Shown here: in pieces, positions 1 to 5,937 of the stretch
How positions within the stretch are numbered: the first letter of the stretch is position 1
Layout of the letters: each line of letters begins with the position of its first letter
Source of the DNA: Actinomycetes bacterium
Lineage (GTDB): Bacteria; Actinomycetota; Acidimicrobiia; Acidimicrobiales; JAKAOS01
Reading direction: 5' to 3'
Assembly (NCBI GenBank): GCA_021790615.1
Contig: JAJYGW010000147.1
Span: 1-6,243 of the forward strand
Length of the DNA: 6,243 nucleotides
The notes under the pieces: generated by a model
Databases searched by the model: none
Told to the model about the DNA's origin: nothing
Seen by the model: the letters and a program-made list of their open reading frames with translations, nothing else
Program-made: the position numbers and the translations under genes

Positions 1-54
1 GAAGGCCAGGCGGGCAGTGGCGCTGCAGGCGAAGACCGTCGAAGGAGGAGCGAC

Positions 55-837
55 ATGCACGAGCCGATCGAGGTCAGGCGCTCCGGAGCGGTTGCCCAGG
101 TGACGATCAACCGCGAGTCGGCACTCAACGCGCTCACCGCCGAGATGCTCGCGGACCTGCGCGGCAGTTTCGCGGAGCTCGACCGCGACGAGGAGTGCCG
201 GGTCGTGGTACTTGCTGGTCAGCCGCGTGCCTTCTCGGTCGGTGCCGACCTGAAAGGGCGTGTCGCCGAGTACGACGCGGGCGGCGGGCGAGATCCCCTG
301 GGCGAGGTGATCCGCGGGCTCTTCGGGGACATCGAGCGGATGGGAAAGCCCGTGATCGCGGCGATCGCCGGATACGCGCTCGGCGGCGGTCTCGAGCTCG
401 CCCTCGCGTGCGACCTGCGCGTCGCCGACACGACGGCGTCCTTCGGCCTCCCCGAGGCGAAGGTCGGGAGCATGCCGGGAGCGGGGGGTACGCAGCGTCT
501 CACGCGTCTGGTCGGCCCGGCCGCGGCGATGGAGCTCATGTTCCTCGGCGAGCGGATCGACGCGGAGGCTGCGCTGCGGATCGGCCTCGTGAACCGCGTC
601 GTGCCGGAGGGGATGCTGGGGGAGGAGACGGGGCGCTTGGCTGAGCTGATCGCGACGCGAGCGCCCCTGTCGATCTCGTGCATCAAGCGATCGGTGCACG
701 TCGCGCTCGGCAGCGACATGCAGACGGGCCTCGACTTCGAGAGCCAGAGCCACGCGTTCTTGCGTGGGACGAAGGATCGTGAGGAAGGGATGCGGGCATT
801 CGTCGAGAAGAGGGAGCCGCGCTTCACCGGCCGGTGA
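55..837 (+). CDS. Enoyl-CoA hydratase/isomerase (crotonase) family protein
   Basis: A 260-residue protein of normal crotonase length, probably a cytoplasmic hydratase adding water across the 2,3 double bond of an enoyl-CoA. The oxyanion-hole segment FSVGADLKG lies at residues 60-68 and the second one in [17 protein letters not shown] (104-120). Both glutamates used by true hydratases are present: E114 in GGLELA and E134 in FGLPEAK, followed by the family signature PGAGGTQRL (141-149). Retention of both acids argues for hydratase rather than isomerase or hydrolase. The ATG has a strong Shine-Dalgarno AAGGAGG at 42-48, 6 nt upstream. The frame stays open to base 1, but those codons do not look like this family. 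It heads a run of + strand genes and is followed after 42 nt by a dehydrogenase able to use its 3-hydroxyacyl-CoA product. The acyl substrate cannot be read from the sequence; BbsH-like, side-chain beta-oxidation or PaaF-like roles are all possible. Confidence 0.93.
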   Translation: MHEPIEVRRSGAVAQVTINRESALNALTAEMLADLRGSFAELDRDEECRVVVLAGQPRAFSVGADLKGRVAEYDAGGGRDPLGEVIRGLFGDIERMGKPVIAAIAGYALGGGLELALACDLRVADTTASFGLPEAKVGSMPGAGGTQRLTRLVGPAAAMELMFLGERIDAEAALRIGLVNRVVPEGMLGEETGRLAELIATRAPLSISCIKRSVHVALGSDMQTGLDFESQSHAFLRGTKDREEGMRAFVEKREPRFTGR

Positions 838-845
838 GCGACGAC

Positions 846-862
846 CCGGGAGTCCCTCCCGG
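846..862 (+). promoter_or_regulatory. Hairpin in the hydratase-dehydrogenase gap
   Basis: A perfect 7-bp inverted repeat: CCGGGAG (846-852), loop TCC (853-855), CTCCCGG (856-862). It begins 9 nt after the hydratase stop codon, and its 3' arm takes up the first two bases of the GGAG at 861-864. There is no T-run after it, so it is not a standard intrinsic terminator. It may be an mRNA processing or stability element, or may mask the upstream GGAG so that ribosomes use the next site at 868-874. A functional role is inference. Confidence 0.4.
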
Positions 863-867
863 AGAGA

Positions 868-874
868 GAGGTGA
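868..874 (+). promoter_or_regulatory. Shine-Dalgarno deciding the dehydrogenase start
   Basis: GAGGTGA is a 7-base match to the anti-Shine-Dalgarno complement and ends 5 nt before the ATG at 880. A competing GTG start at 871 would use GGAG at 861-864 (6 nt spacing), but that GGAG is partly inside the 846-862 hairpin, and the GTG itself is part of GAGGTGA. This favours the ATG at 880, which also gives the usual N-terminus of the family. Confidence 0.5.
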
Positions 875-879
875 GCGGG

Positions 880-1626
880 ATGGGAGTCGCCGGGCGGGTC
901 GCCGTGGTGACCGGAAGCGGCCAGGGGATCGGCCAGGGCATCGTGCGGCATCTCGCCGCCCATGGGGCCAAGGTTGTCCTGAACGACGTGGACGAGTCCC
1001 GGGTCGAGGCGGCAGCAGCGGCGCTCTCGGCCGAGGGCGGCGAGGTGGCGTACGTGGCGAGCGATGTCGCGACCTCCGACGGGGCCGGGGCGCTCGTCGA
1101 CCAGGCGCTGGCCACCTTCGGGGCGGTGGACATCCTCGTCAACAACGCTGGGGTGGCGCGCGACAAATGGCTCGTCAAGATGACCGAGGAGGACTGGGAC
1201 CTCGTGATGAGCGTGAACCTGCGCTCCCAGTTCCTCTGCACGAAGGCGGCGGCACCGCACATGATGGAGAAGCAGTACGGGCGGATCGTGAACATCGCGT
1301 CGCGCGCATGGCTCGGTGGTCCCGGGCAGGCGAACTACAGCGCCTCGAAGGGCGGCGTGGTCTCGCTCACGAGGACCTGCGCTCTCGAGTTCGCCAAGTA
1401 CCAGATCACCGCGAACGCCATCGCGCCGGCGCTCGTCGACACGCCGCTGTTCCGGAGCCTGAAGGAGGACGTGCAGGAGCGGCTGATCGGCACGATCCCC
1501 GTCGGGCGGATCGGCGGCCCCGAGGAGATCGCAGCGGCGGTCGGCTTCTTCGCCGCCGACGAGTCGTGGTACGTGACCGGACAGCTGCTCTACGTGTGCG
1601 GTGGGCGGAGCATCGGAGCGTCGTGA
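880..1626 (+). CDS. Short-chain dehydrogenase/reductase (FabG/3-hydroxyacyl-CoA dehydrogenase-like)
   Basis: A classical SDR of 248 residues from ATG 880 (251 if GTG 871 is used). Seen: nucleotide-binding TGSGQGIG (residues 11-18), NNAG (88-91), N113 in SVNL, S141, and YSASK with Y153 and K157, so the full Asn-Ser-Tyr-Lys catalytic set is intact. Strand beta-2 ends VVLND, with the acidic D36 at the position that normally selects NAD(H) over NADP(H). This suggests an oxidising, catabolic 3-hydroxyacyl-CoA dehydrogenase rather than a fatty-acid-synthesis ketoreductase (inference). The usual PG after the active site is PA here (NAIAPALVDTP). It sits between a hydratase and a thiolase unit, the order of steps in beta-oxidation. 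In the benzylsuccinate pathway the matching step uses two SDR subunits (BbsC and BbsD); only one SDR is visible here. The substrate is unknown. Confidence 0.9.
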   Translation: MGVAGRVAVVTGSGQGIGQGIVRHLAAHGAKVVLNDVDESRVEAAAAALSAEGGEVAYVASDVATSDGAGALVDQALATFGAVDILVNNAGVARDKWLVKMTEEDWDLVMSVNLRSQFLCTKAAAPHMMEKQYGRIVNIASRAWLGGPGQANYSASKGGVVSLTRTCALEFAKYQITANAIAPALVDTPLFRSLKEDVQERLIGTIPVGRIGGPEEIAAAVGFFAADESWYVTGQLLYVCGGRSIGAS

Positions 1627-1627
1627 T

Positions 1628-1637
1628 CTCGTACGAG
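1628..1637. repeat. 10-bp perfect palindrome after the dehydrogenase gene
   Basis: CTCGTACGAG is self-complementary and starts 2 nt after the SDR stop codon. It is followed by a weaker 5-bp inverted repeat, CGCCC (1638-1642) with GGGCG (1650-1654). The 66-nt gap holding them is the longest one between the first six genes. No T-tract and no convincing promoter boxes are seen. A palindrome this short can occur by chance, so a regulatory role is unproven. Confidence 0.2.
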
Positions 1638-1692
1638 CGCCCGGGAACTGGGCGGCGGACCGAGCCGACATCGAGAAAGTGATGACAGGGCC

Positions 1693-2127
1693 ATGGTGAG
1701 CACGGAATCGGCAACGGCGGTGATGAAGCGCACGTACGAGGTGGAGGACGGACTCGTGCGGCTGCGCGCGGGGAGGTGTCCTGCGTGCAATGCCGTGTAC
1801 TGCCCTGCGCGCCTCGTCTGCGACGGCTGCGGTCACCGGGGGCTCGAAGAGATCCTGCTCGCTCCCCGGGGGAAGATCTACACGTTCACGACTGTGCACC
1901 AGTCGACGCCGGAGTTCCGAACCCCCTACCACCTCGTCTACGTCGACTTCGACGAGCAGGTGCGGGTGATGCTGCCTGCCGCAGGCGAGGAGCGGCCGAG
2001 GATCGGCGAGGCCGTGGAGATCGTGCTCGGGAACGGCCCCCGTCTCGTCGGCACAGAGCCCGAGGAGGGCCCGCACGCGCTCATGATCGCAGGGTCCGCG
2101 ACAGGGAGGGGCGAAGACGATGTCTGA
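1693..2127 (+). CDS. Zn-ribbon/OB-fold protein (DUF35), probable thiolase partner
   Basis: A 144-residue protein with the two-part DUF35 architecture. The N-terminal zinc ribbon is C29-P-A-C32 and C43-D-G-C46, with an extra C37 between. An OB-fold at about residues 55-115 follows (APRGKIYTFTTVHQ, then PYHLVYVDF and VRVMLP). Small proteins of this family bind thiolase-fold enzymes and acyl-CoA; known cases are BbsA with the thiolase BbsB, and ChsH2 with the steroid aldolase Ltp2. The gene overlaps the following thiolase gene by 8 nt, which fits a two-subunit enzyme made in fixed ratio. The start is uncertain: ATG 1693 has only a weak AGGG two bases upstream. The in-frame ATG at 1726 (residue 12) would remove an unconserved segment and still keep the whole zinc ribbon. 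The last 12 or so residues are polar and unlikely to be folded. Confidence 0.88.
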   Translation: MVSTESATAVMKRTYEVEDGLVRLRAGRCPACNAVYCPARLVCDGCGHRGLEEILLAPRGKIYTFTTVHQSTPEFRTPYHLVYVDFDEQVRVMLPAAGEERPRIGEAVEIVLGNGPRLVGTEPEEGPHALMIAGSATGRGEDDV

Positions 2128-3262
2128 GGTGTACGTGGTCGGTGCGGGGATGACCCCGTTCGGGAAGCACCCGGACAAGACCGCGGCCGAGCTCGGGGCC
2201 GCGGCCATGCTCGAAGCGCTCGACGACGCGGGCGTGTCGCTCGGGGACATCGAGGCAGCATGGGTCGGCAGCGTGTTCCAAGGGATGGCGATGGGCCAGC
2301 GCGCGCTCGGCGAGGGCGGCATGTCTGGCATCCCAATCACGAACGTCGAGAACGCGTGCTCGAGCGGCTCAACGGCGATCTGGGGAGCCGCCATGTCGAT
2401 CATGGCCGGCGTGTACGACGTCGTGCTCGCGCTCGGTGTGGAGCACCTGACCGGCGCGTTCCGCGGCGCCTTCACCCCCGACGAGAGCGATGTCGAGGCT
2501 CAGCGGGGCCTGACGATGCCCGCCGTGTACGCCATGCGCGCCCAGCGGCATTTCGCGCAGTACGGAACCACCTCGGAGCAGCTGGCCGCGATCTCGGCCA
2601 AGAACAAGCGCAATGCGGTCGCCAACCCGCTCGCGCAGTTCAAGAAGCCTGTCTCCGTCGACGAGGTGCTGGCGTCGCGCATGATCGCCGACCCCCTCCA
2701 TCTCCAGGAGTGCGCGCCGGTCAGCGACGGGGCGGCCGCCGTCGTGCTCGTGAGCAGGAGAAAGAGGGCAGCGCTGGGGGGAAGCAGAGCGGTGCGACTC
2801 GCGGCGTCCGCGCTGAAGAGCGGGCGCGCCGAGGTCGGCCTGAAGGACATGACGGTCGAGGATCTCACCTGGCGCGCTGCCGAAGAAGCCTACGAGCGGT
2901 CCGGAATCGGTCCGAGCGACGTCCGCTTCGCCGAGGTGCACGACTGCTTCAGCATCGCCGAGGCGCTGCGGGTGGAGGGCCTCGGACTCTTCCCGCACGG
3001 GGAGTACCCGGCACGCGTCGTCAAAGGGGAGGCCGACCTCGACGGTCGCCTCCCGGTGAACGGGAGCGGCGGCCTGCTCGGCAAGGGCCATCCGCTCGGT
3101 GCCACCGGCGTCGCCCAGGTGGTCGAGGTGGTGCGCCAGCTCCGTGGGGAGGCCGGCGCACGGCAGATCCCCGGAGCGCGCGTCGGGCTCGCCCACTGCA
3201 GGGGCGGAAAGGCCCAGGGGGTCGAGGGCACGGCCTGCACCGTCAACATCCTCACGGTCTAG
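2120..3262 (+). CDS. Thiolase, SCP2/SCPx-like (acetyl-CoA acetyltransferase family)
   Basis: A 380-residue thiolase-fold protein, probably cleaving a 3-oxoacyl-CoA with free CoA. Seen: nucleophile C80 in NACSSGS, HDCF at 274-277 (the motif that replaces NEAF in SCP2-type thiolases), and H324 in GKGHPLGATG. An intact Cys-His pair argues for a true thiolase and against the related aldolase Ltp2, which has lost the nucleophile. Near the C-terminus GLAHCRGG puts a cysteine (C360) where SCP2-like enzymes usually have Asn (HN.GG), so the protein carries both candidate acid/base cysteines, C276 and C360. The ATG has GGAGG at 2105-2109 and overlaps the DUF35 stop by 8 nt. The DUF35 neighbour makes a BbsA/BbsB-type complex the best comparison; a lipid-transfer-protein-type beta-ketothiolase with a different acyl chain is the alternative. 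Confidence 0.92.
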   Translation: MSEVYVVGAGMTPFGKHPDKTAAELGAAAMLEALDDAGVSLGDIEAAWVGSVFQGMAMGQRALGEGGMSGIPITNVENACSSGSTAIWGAAMSIMAGVYDVVLALGVEHLTGAFRGAFTPDESDVEAQRGLTMPAVYAMRAQRHFAQYGTTSEQLAAISAKNKRNAVANPLAQFKKPVSVDEVLASRMIADPLHLQECAPVSDGAAAVVLVSRRKRAALGGSRAVRLAASALKSGRAEVGLKDMTVEDLTWRAAEEAYERSGIGPSDVRFAEVHDCFSIAEALRVEGLGLFPHGEYPARVVKGEADLDGRLPVNGSGGLLGKGHPLGATGVAQVVEVVRQLRGEAGARQIPGARVGLAHCRGGKAQGVEGTACTVNILTV

Positions 3263-3266
3263 GACG

Positions 3267-4466
3267 ATGGCGGTCGTAGCGGACAGGGCGAGGGCAAGTG
3301 CGTCGCCAGACTGGCGCGAAGAGGGCGAGCTCGTCGCGGTGGCGTGCTCGCTCATGCGCGGCGGCACCAGCAAGGCGGTGTTCCTCGACGAGGCGGTCGT
3401 GCCCTCCGATCCCGACGAGCGGGCACGGTTCCTCCTCGCGTTGATGGGCAGCCCCGATCCTCGCCAGATCGATGGTCTCGGCGGGGCGGACCTGCTCACG
3501 AGCAAGGTGGCGATGATCGGCCCGCCGAGCGTTCCCGGCGCCGACCTCGACTACACCTTCGCCCAGGTGAGCGTACGGGACGCTCGGGTGGACTACGACA
3601 TCAACTGTGGCAACATCTCGGCAGCGGTCGGTGTCTACGCGGTGGAGCACGGTCTCGTCGCCGCGCACGGCGAAATGGCGACCGTGCGAATCCACAACGT
3701 CAACACCCGGCGTGTCTTCTACGCGGAGGTGCCGGTGGCGGCCGGGCACGCGCGCGTCGAAGGGGCGTGCCGGGTCGACGGCGTGCCGGGCTCGGGCGCC
3801 GAGATCCTCCTCGACCTGCGCGAGACGATCGGCACGGTGACCGGCGAGCTCTTGCCGACCGGGTCGGCCATCGACACCCTCGAGGTCCCCGGTCTCGGGC
3901 ACGTCGACGTGTCGATCGTCGACATCGCCTACCTGTGCGTGGCCGTCCGCGCGAGCGCCCTCGGCATCGCCGAGGGTGACCTCCCGGTGCTGCCCGGCGA
4001 CGACCTGCTCAGCGCCGTGGACCGGCTCCAGCGCGCGGCGGCGCGCCACCTCGATCTTGCCGAGGGGACGCTCGTGCCGGTGCCAATCCTCGTGAGCGAG
4101 CCCCACGACTACCGGACCCTGGTCGGGGAGGAGGAGGTCGCGGCGGGCGACCTCGACGTCGTCGCGGAGGTGATCGGCGGCCAGCCCCTCGCGCTTCACA
4201 AGGCGTTCCCCGGAGGTGCTGGCGTGACCCTCGCCGTCACGGCGCGCCTTTCCGGGAGCGTCGCTGCCGTGCCCGGGTATGGCGGGCCGGTGCGGATCGG
4301 GCACCCGAGCGGGTGCACCGTCGTCGACGTCGTGCTCGGCACGGGGCCGGACGGCAAGACGTCCGTCGAAAGGGCGGCGTACAGCCGCACTGCGAGACGG
4401 CTATTGGACGGCACGGCGTACCTGAAGACGGCAGCGCTGCGCCCACTACCCGAGGGGGTGACATGA
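3267..4466 (+). CDS. PrpF-family C=C isomerase (methylaconitate/methylitaconate isomerase or oxalomesaconate tautomerase-like)
   Basis: A 399-residue protein of the PrpF branch of the diaminopimelate-epimerase fold. Known members move a double bond in small di- or tricarboxylates: PrpF (2-methylaconitate), Mii (methylitaconate) and GalD (4-oxalomesaconate). Family motifs are in order: LMRGGTSKAVF (29-39), GLGGADLLTSKVAMI (70-84) with K80 matching the catalytic lysine of PrpF, DINCGNISAAVG (111-122) with C114, and RIGHPSGC (343-350). The N-terminus runs about 20 residues longer than in typical members; no in-frame start lies closer to the motif except a GTG at 3339, which would cut into the first strand. 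ATG 3267 is 4 nt after the thiolase stop and has only AGGA very close to it, so translation is probably coupled. The gene shares ATGA with the next ligase gene. The substrate cannot be assigned. Its place among CoA-ester enzymes is unusual, since known relatives act on free acids. Confidence 0.85.
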   Translation: MAVVADRARASASPDWREEGELVAVACSLMRGGTSKAVFLDEAVVPSDPDERARFLLALMGSPDPRQIDGLGGADLLTSKVAMIGPPSVPGADLDYTFAQVSVRDARVDYDINCGNISAAVGVYAVEHGLVAAHGEMATVRIHNVNTRRVFYAEVPVAAGHARVEGACRVDGVPGSGAEILLDLRETIGTVTGELLPTGSAIDTLEVPGLGHVDVSIVDIAYLCVAVRASALGIAEGDLPVLPGDDLLSAVDRLQRAAARHLDLAEGTLVPVPILVSEPHDYRTLVGEEEVAAGDLDVVAEVIGGQPLALHKAFPGGAGVTLAVTARLSGSVAAVPGYGGPVRIGHPSGCTVVDVVLGTGPDGKTSVERAAYSRTARRLLDGTAYLKTAALRPLPEGVT

Positions 4467-5830
4467 TCCTTCAACCTGAATTCGAGTCCTTGCCGCGTCC
4501 TCGGTTGCGGGCCCTGCAGTCGGAGCGACTCTCCGAGGTCGTCCGTTACGCCTTCGAGAGGGTCCCCTTCTATCGCGAACGCTTCGACGACCTGGGTCTC
4601 AAGCCTGATGAGGTCGCCGAGACGGGCGACCTCAGGCTCGTGCCCTTTACGCGCAAATCGGACCTGCGTGACCACTACCCCTTCGGCATGTTCGCCGTCC
4701 CGATGTCCGAGGTGGTCCGCATCCACGCCTCGACGGGGACCACGGGCCGGCCGACCGTGGTCGGCTATACGCGCCACGACCTCGAGCTCTTTGCCACCGT
4801 CTGTGCCCGAACCCTCGCCGCGGCAGGGGCGAAGCCTGGGATGATCCTGCACAACGCCTACGGTTACGGGCTGTTCACCGGGGGTCTCGGCTTTCATCAT
4901 GGGGGCGAGCATCTTGGCCTCGCGGTCCTGCCGATCTCCGGCGGGGGGACGATGCGCCAGGTCGACCTGATGCTCGACTTCCGCCCTGAGGTTCTCGCGT
5001 GCACGCCGAGCTACGCGCTCACGCTCGCCGAAGAGCTGGCGCGCCGGGGCGTGTCGCCAGAGGACGTGCCCATCCGTTTCGCGGTCCTCGGAGCGGAACC
5101 GTGGACCGAGTCGATGCGGACCGAGATCGACCGGCTGCTCGGCGCTCGTTCGACGAACGTCTACGGTTTGTCGGAGATCGTGGGGCCTGGCGTCGCCTTC
5201 GAGTGCACCGAGGAGCGAGCGGGCTCCCACGTCGCCGAGGACCACTTCCTCGCCGAGGTCGTCGATCCCGAGACGGGTGACGTGCTTCCTGAGGGCCACG
5301 CTGGCGTGCTCGTGGTGACGACGCTCACCAAGCAGGCGCTGCCGCTGCTCAGGTACTGGACGGGGGACGTCACGAGCCTGTCGTCAGAGCCCTGCGCGTG
5401 TGGGCGCACCCTGGTCCGGATGGCGCCGCTCAAGGGTCGCACCGACGACATGCTCATCGTGCGTGGCGTGAACGTCTACCCGACGCAGATCGAGGCGGTG
5501 CTCGGGTCCTTCGGCGAGCTGACGCCGAACTACCGGCTCGTGGTCTCGAGGCCCGGCCGCCTCGACGAGCTGTGCGTCGAGGCGGAGCTGAGCACGGCCT
5601 TCCTCTTGAAGGTCGTTGCCGAGACACCCGGCGAGGGGGTCGCCAAGACGTTGTGCGAGGAGCTCGTGGATGCGAACCACGCGCTGAGGTCCGTGCGCGA
5701 ACGGCTGATCCAGGCGATCAAGACGACGGTCGGCGTGACCGTGAAGGTCCGCCTCCTCGAGCCCGGGGCAGCTCCCCGCTCGGAGGGCGGAAAGATCGTG
5801 CGCGTGGTCGACGAGCGCCAGCTCGTCTAG
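4463..5830 (+). CDS. PaaK-type aryl-CoA ligase (phenylacetate-CoA ligase family)
   Basis: A 455-residue AMP-forming ligase, making an acyl-CoA from an aromatic acid, ATP and CoA in the cytoplasm. The PaaK-specific HNAYGYGLFTGGLGFH (130-145) is present. Core motifs: P-loop STGTTGRPTVVGYT (90-103), YGLSEIVGPGVA (234-245), RYWTGD (297-302), CACGRT (311-316), hinge GRTDDMLIVRGVNVYPTQIE (325-344), and C-terminal EGGKIVRVVD with the likely adenylation lysine K444. The family usually measures about 430-440 residues. The excess lies in the C-terminal domain around residues 375-415, a mostly helical-looking stretch between the LDEL strand and IKTTVGVTV. The family's usual SSGTTG is STGTTG here. The frame extends upstream, but ATG 4463 has GAGG at 4452-4455 and forms an ATGA with the isomerase stop, so it is the start. 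No other paa genes are nearby, so phenylacetate itself is not assured as the substrate; benzoate-like or other aryl acids are possible. Confidence 0.92.
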   Translation: MILQPEFESLPRPRLRALQSERLSEVVRYAFERVPFYRERFDDLGLKPDEVAETGDLRLVPFTRKSDLRDHYPFGMFAVPMSEVVRIHASTGTTGRPTVVGYTRHDLELFATVCARTLAAAGAKPGMILHNAYGYGLFTGGLGFHHGGEHLGLAVLPISGGGTMRQVDLMLDFRPEVLACTPSYALTLAEELARRGVSPEDVPIRFAVLGAEPWTESMRTEIDRLLGARSTNVYGLSEIVGPGVAFECTEERAGSHVAEDHFLAEVVDPETGDVLPEGHAGVLVVTTLTKQALPLLRYWTGDVTSLSSEPCACGRTLVRMAPLKGRTDDMLIVRGVNVYPTQIEAVLGSFGELTPNYRLVVSRPGRLDELCVEAELSTAFLLKVVAETPGEGVAKTLCEELVDANHALRSVRERLIQAIKTTVGVTVKVRLLEPGAAPRSEGGKIVRVVDERQLV

Positions 5831-5831
5831 G

Positions 5832-5847
5832 CCGCAGGCGTCTGCGG
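5832..5847 (+). terminator. Short hairpin directly after the PaaK-type ligase gene
   Basis: CCGCAG (5832-5837), loop GCGT, CTGCGG (5842-5847) is a perfect 6-bp stem starting 2 nt after the stop codon. No T-run follows, so it would be at best a weak or T-less terminator of the kind reported in high-GC bacteria. It could also be an RNA-stability element that lowers expression of the downstream ligase. The 107-nt gap (5831-5937) that holds it is the longest in the window and otherwise shows only the ribosome binding site of the next gene. Confidence 0.35.
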
Positions 5848-5924
5848 GCGCCTAGTGTCCCTCGACGTTCACACCGATGGATGGTCGCCGGAGGTGCTGG
5901 ACGTGCACGAATGAGCGTGGGGCA

Positions 5925-5930
5925 AGGAGG
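5925..5930 (+). promoter_or_regulatory. Strong Shine-Dalgarno deciding the GTG start of the last gene
   Basis: AGGAGG is followed by a 7-nt spacer and GTG at 5938. An in-frame ATG lies upstream at 5911, but its nearest purine-rich site (GGAGG at 5890-5894) is 16 nt away, and using it would add nine residues not expected in this family. GTG 5938 is therefore preferred. Confidence 0.7.
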
Positions 5931-5937
5931 GGCTGCG

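Noticed and set aside
1..54. Possible tail of an upstream gene
   Set aside because: No stop codon occurs in any + frame within these bases. A frame-2 reading would run 49 nt into the hydratase gene to a TGA at 101-103. There is too little sequence to support a call.
219..1295. Long open frame on the - strand (about 358 codons) across the hydratase and dehydrogenase genes
   Set aside because: It lies opposite two clearly recognised genes. Its translation is Arg/Ser/Pro/Thr-rich without domain motifs, and such mirror frames are expected at this GC content.
1638..1654. 5-bp inverted repeat CGCCC/GGGCG as a terminator after the dehydrogenase
   Set aside because: The stem is short, the 7-nt loop is followed by no T-run, and similar GC repeats are common in sequence of this composition.
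834..1682. + strand frame in another phase over the dehydrogenase
   Set aside because: It is extremely Arg/Gly-rich with no family motif, while the overlapping SDR frame has a full catalytic set.
2120..3262. Thiolase as a steroid-type aldolase (Ltp2-like) paired with the DUF35 protein
   Set aside because: The nucleophile C80 and the GHP histidine are both present, which fits thiolase chemistry; Ltp2-type aldolases lack the catalytic cysteine.
3099..3266. Upstream extension of the PrpF-family gene into the thiolase gene
   Set aside because: The added 56 residues overlap coding thiolase sequence and are Arg/Pro/Ser-rich. ATG 3267 just after the thiolase stop is the sensible start.
4313..4462. 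Upstream extension of the PaaK-type ligase into the isomerase gene
   Set aside because: The added 50 residues are out-of-frame isomerase sequence. ATG 4463 has a Shine-Dalgarno site and an ATGA coupling to the previous stop.
2369..5299. Three long - strand open frames (2369-3505, 3252-4304, 4196-5299)
   Set aside because: They are antisense to the thiolase, isomerase and ligase genes, with low-complexity charged translations and no recognisable motifs. They are codon-bias shadows.
5853..5858. TAGTGT as a -10 promoter box for the last ligase gene
   Set aside because: It fits the loose TANNNT pattern, but no -35-like hexamer stands at the right distance (GGCCGC is there) and such hexamers arise by chance.
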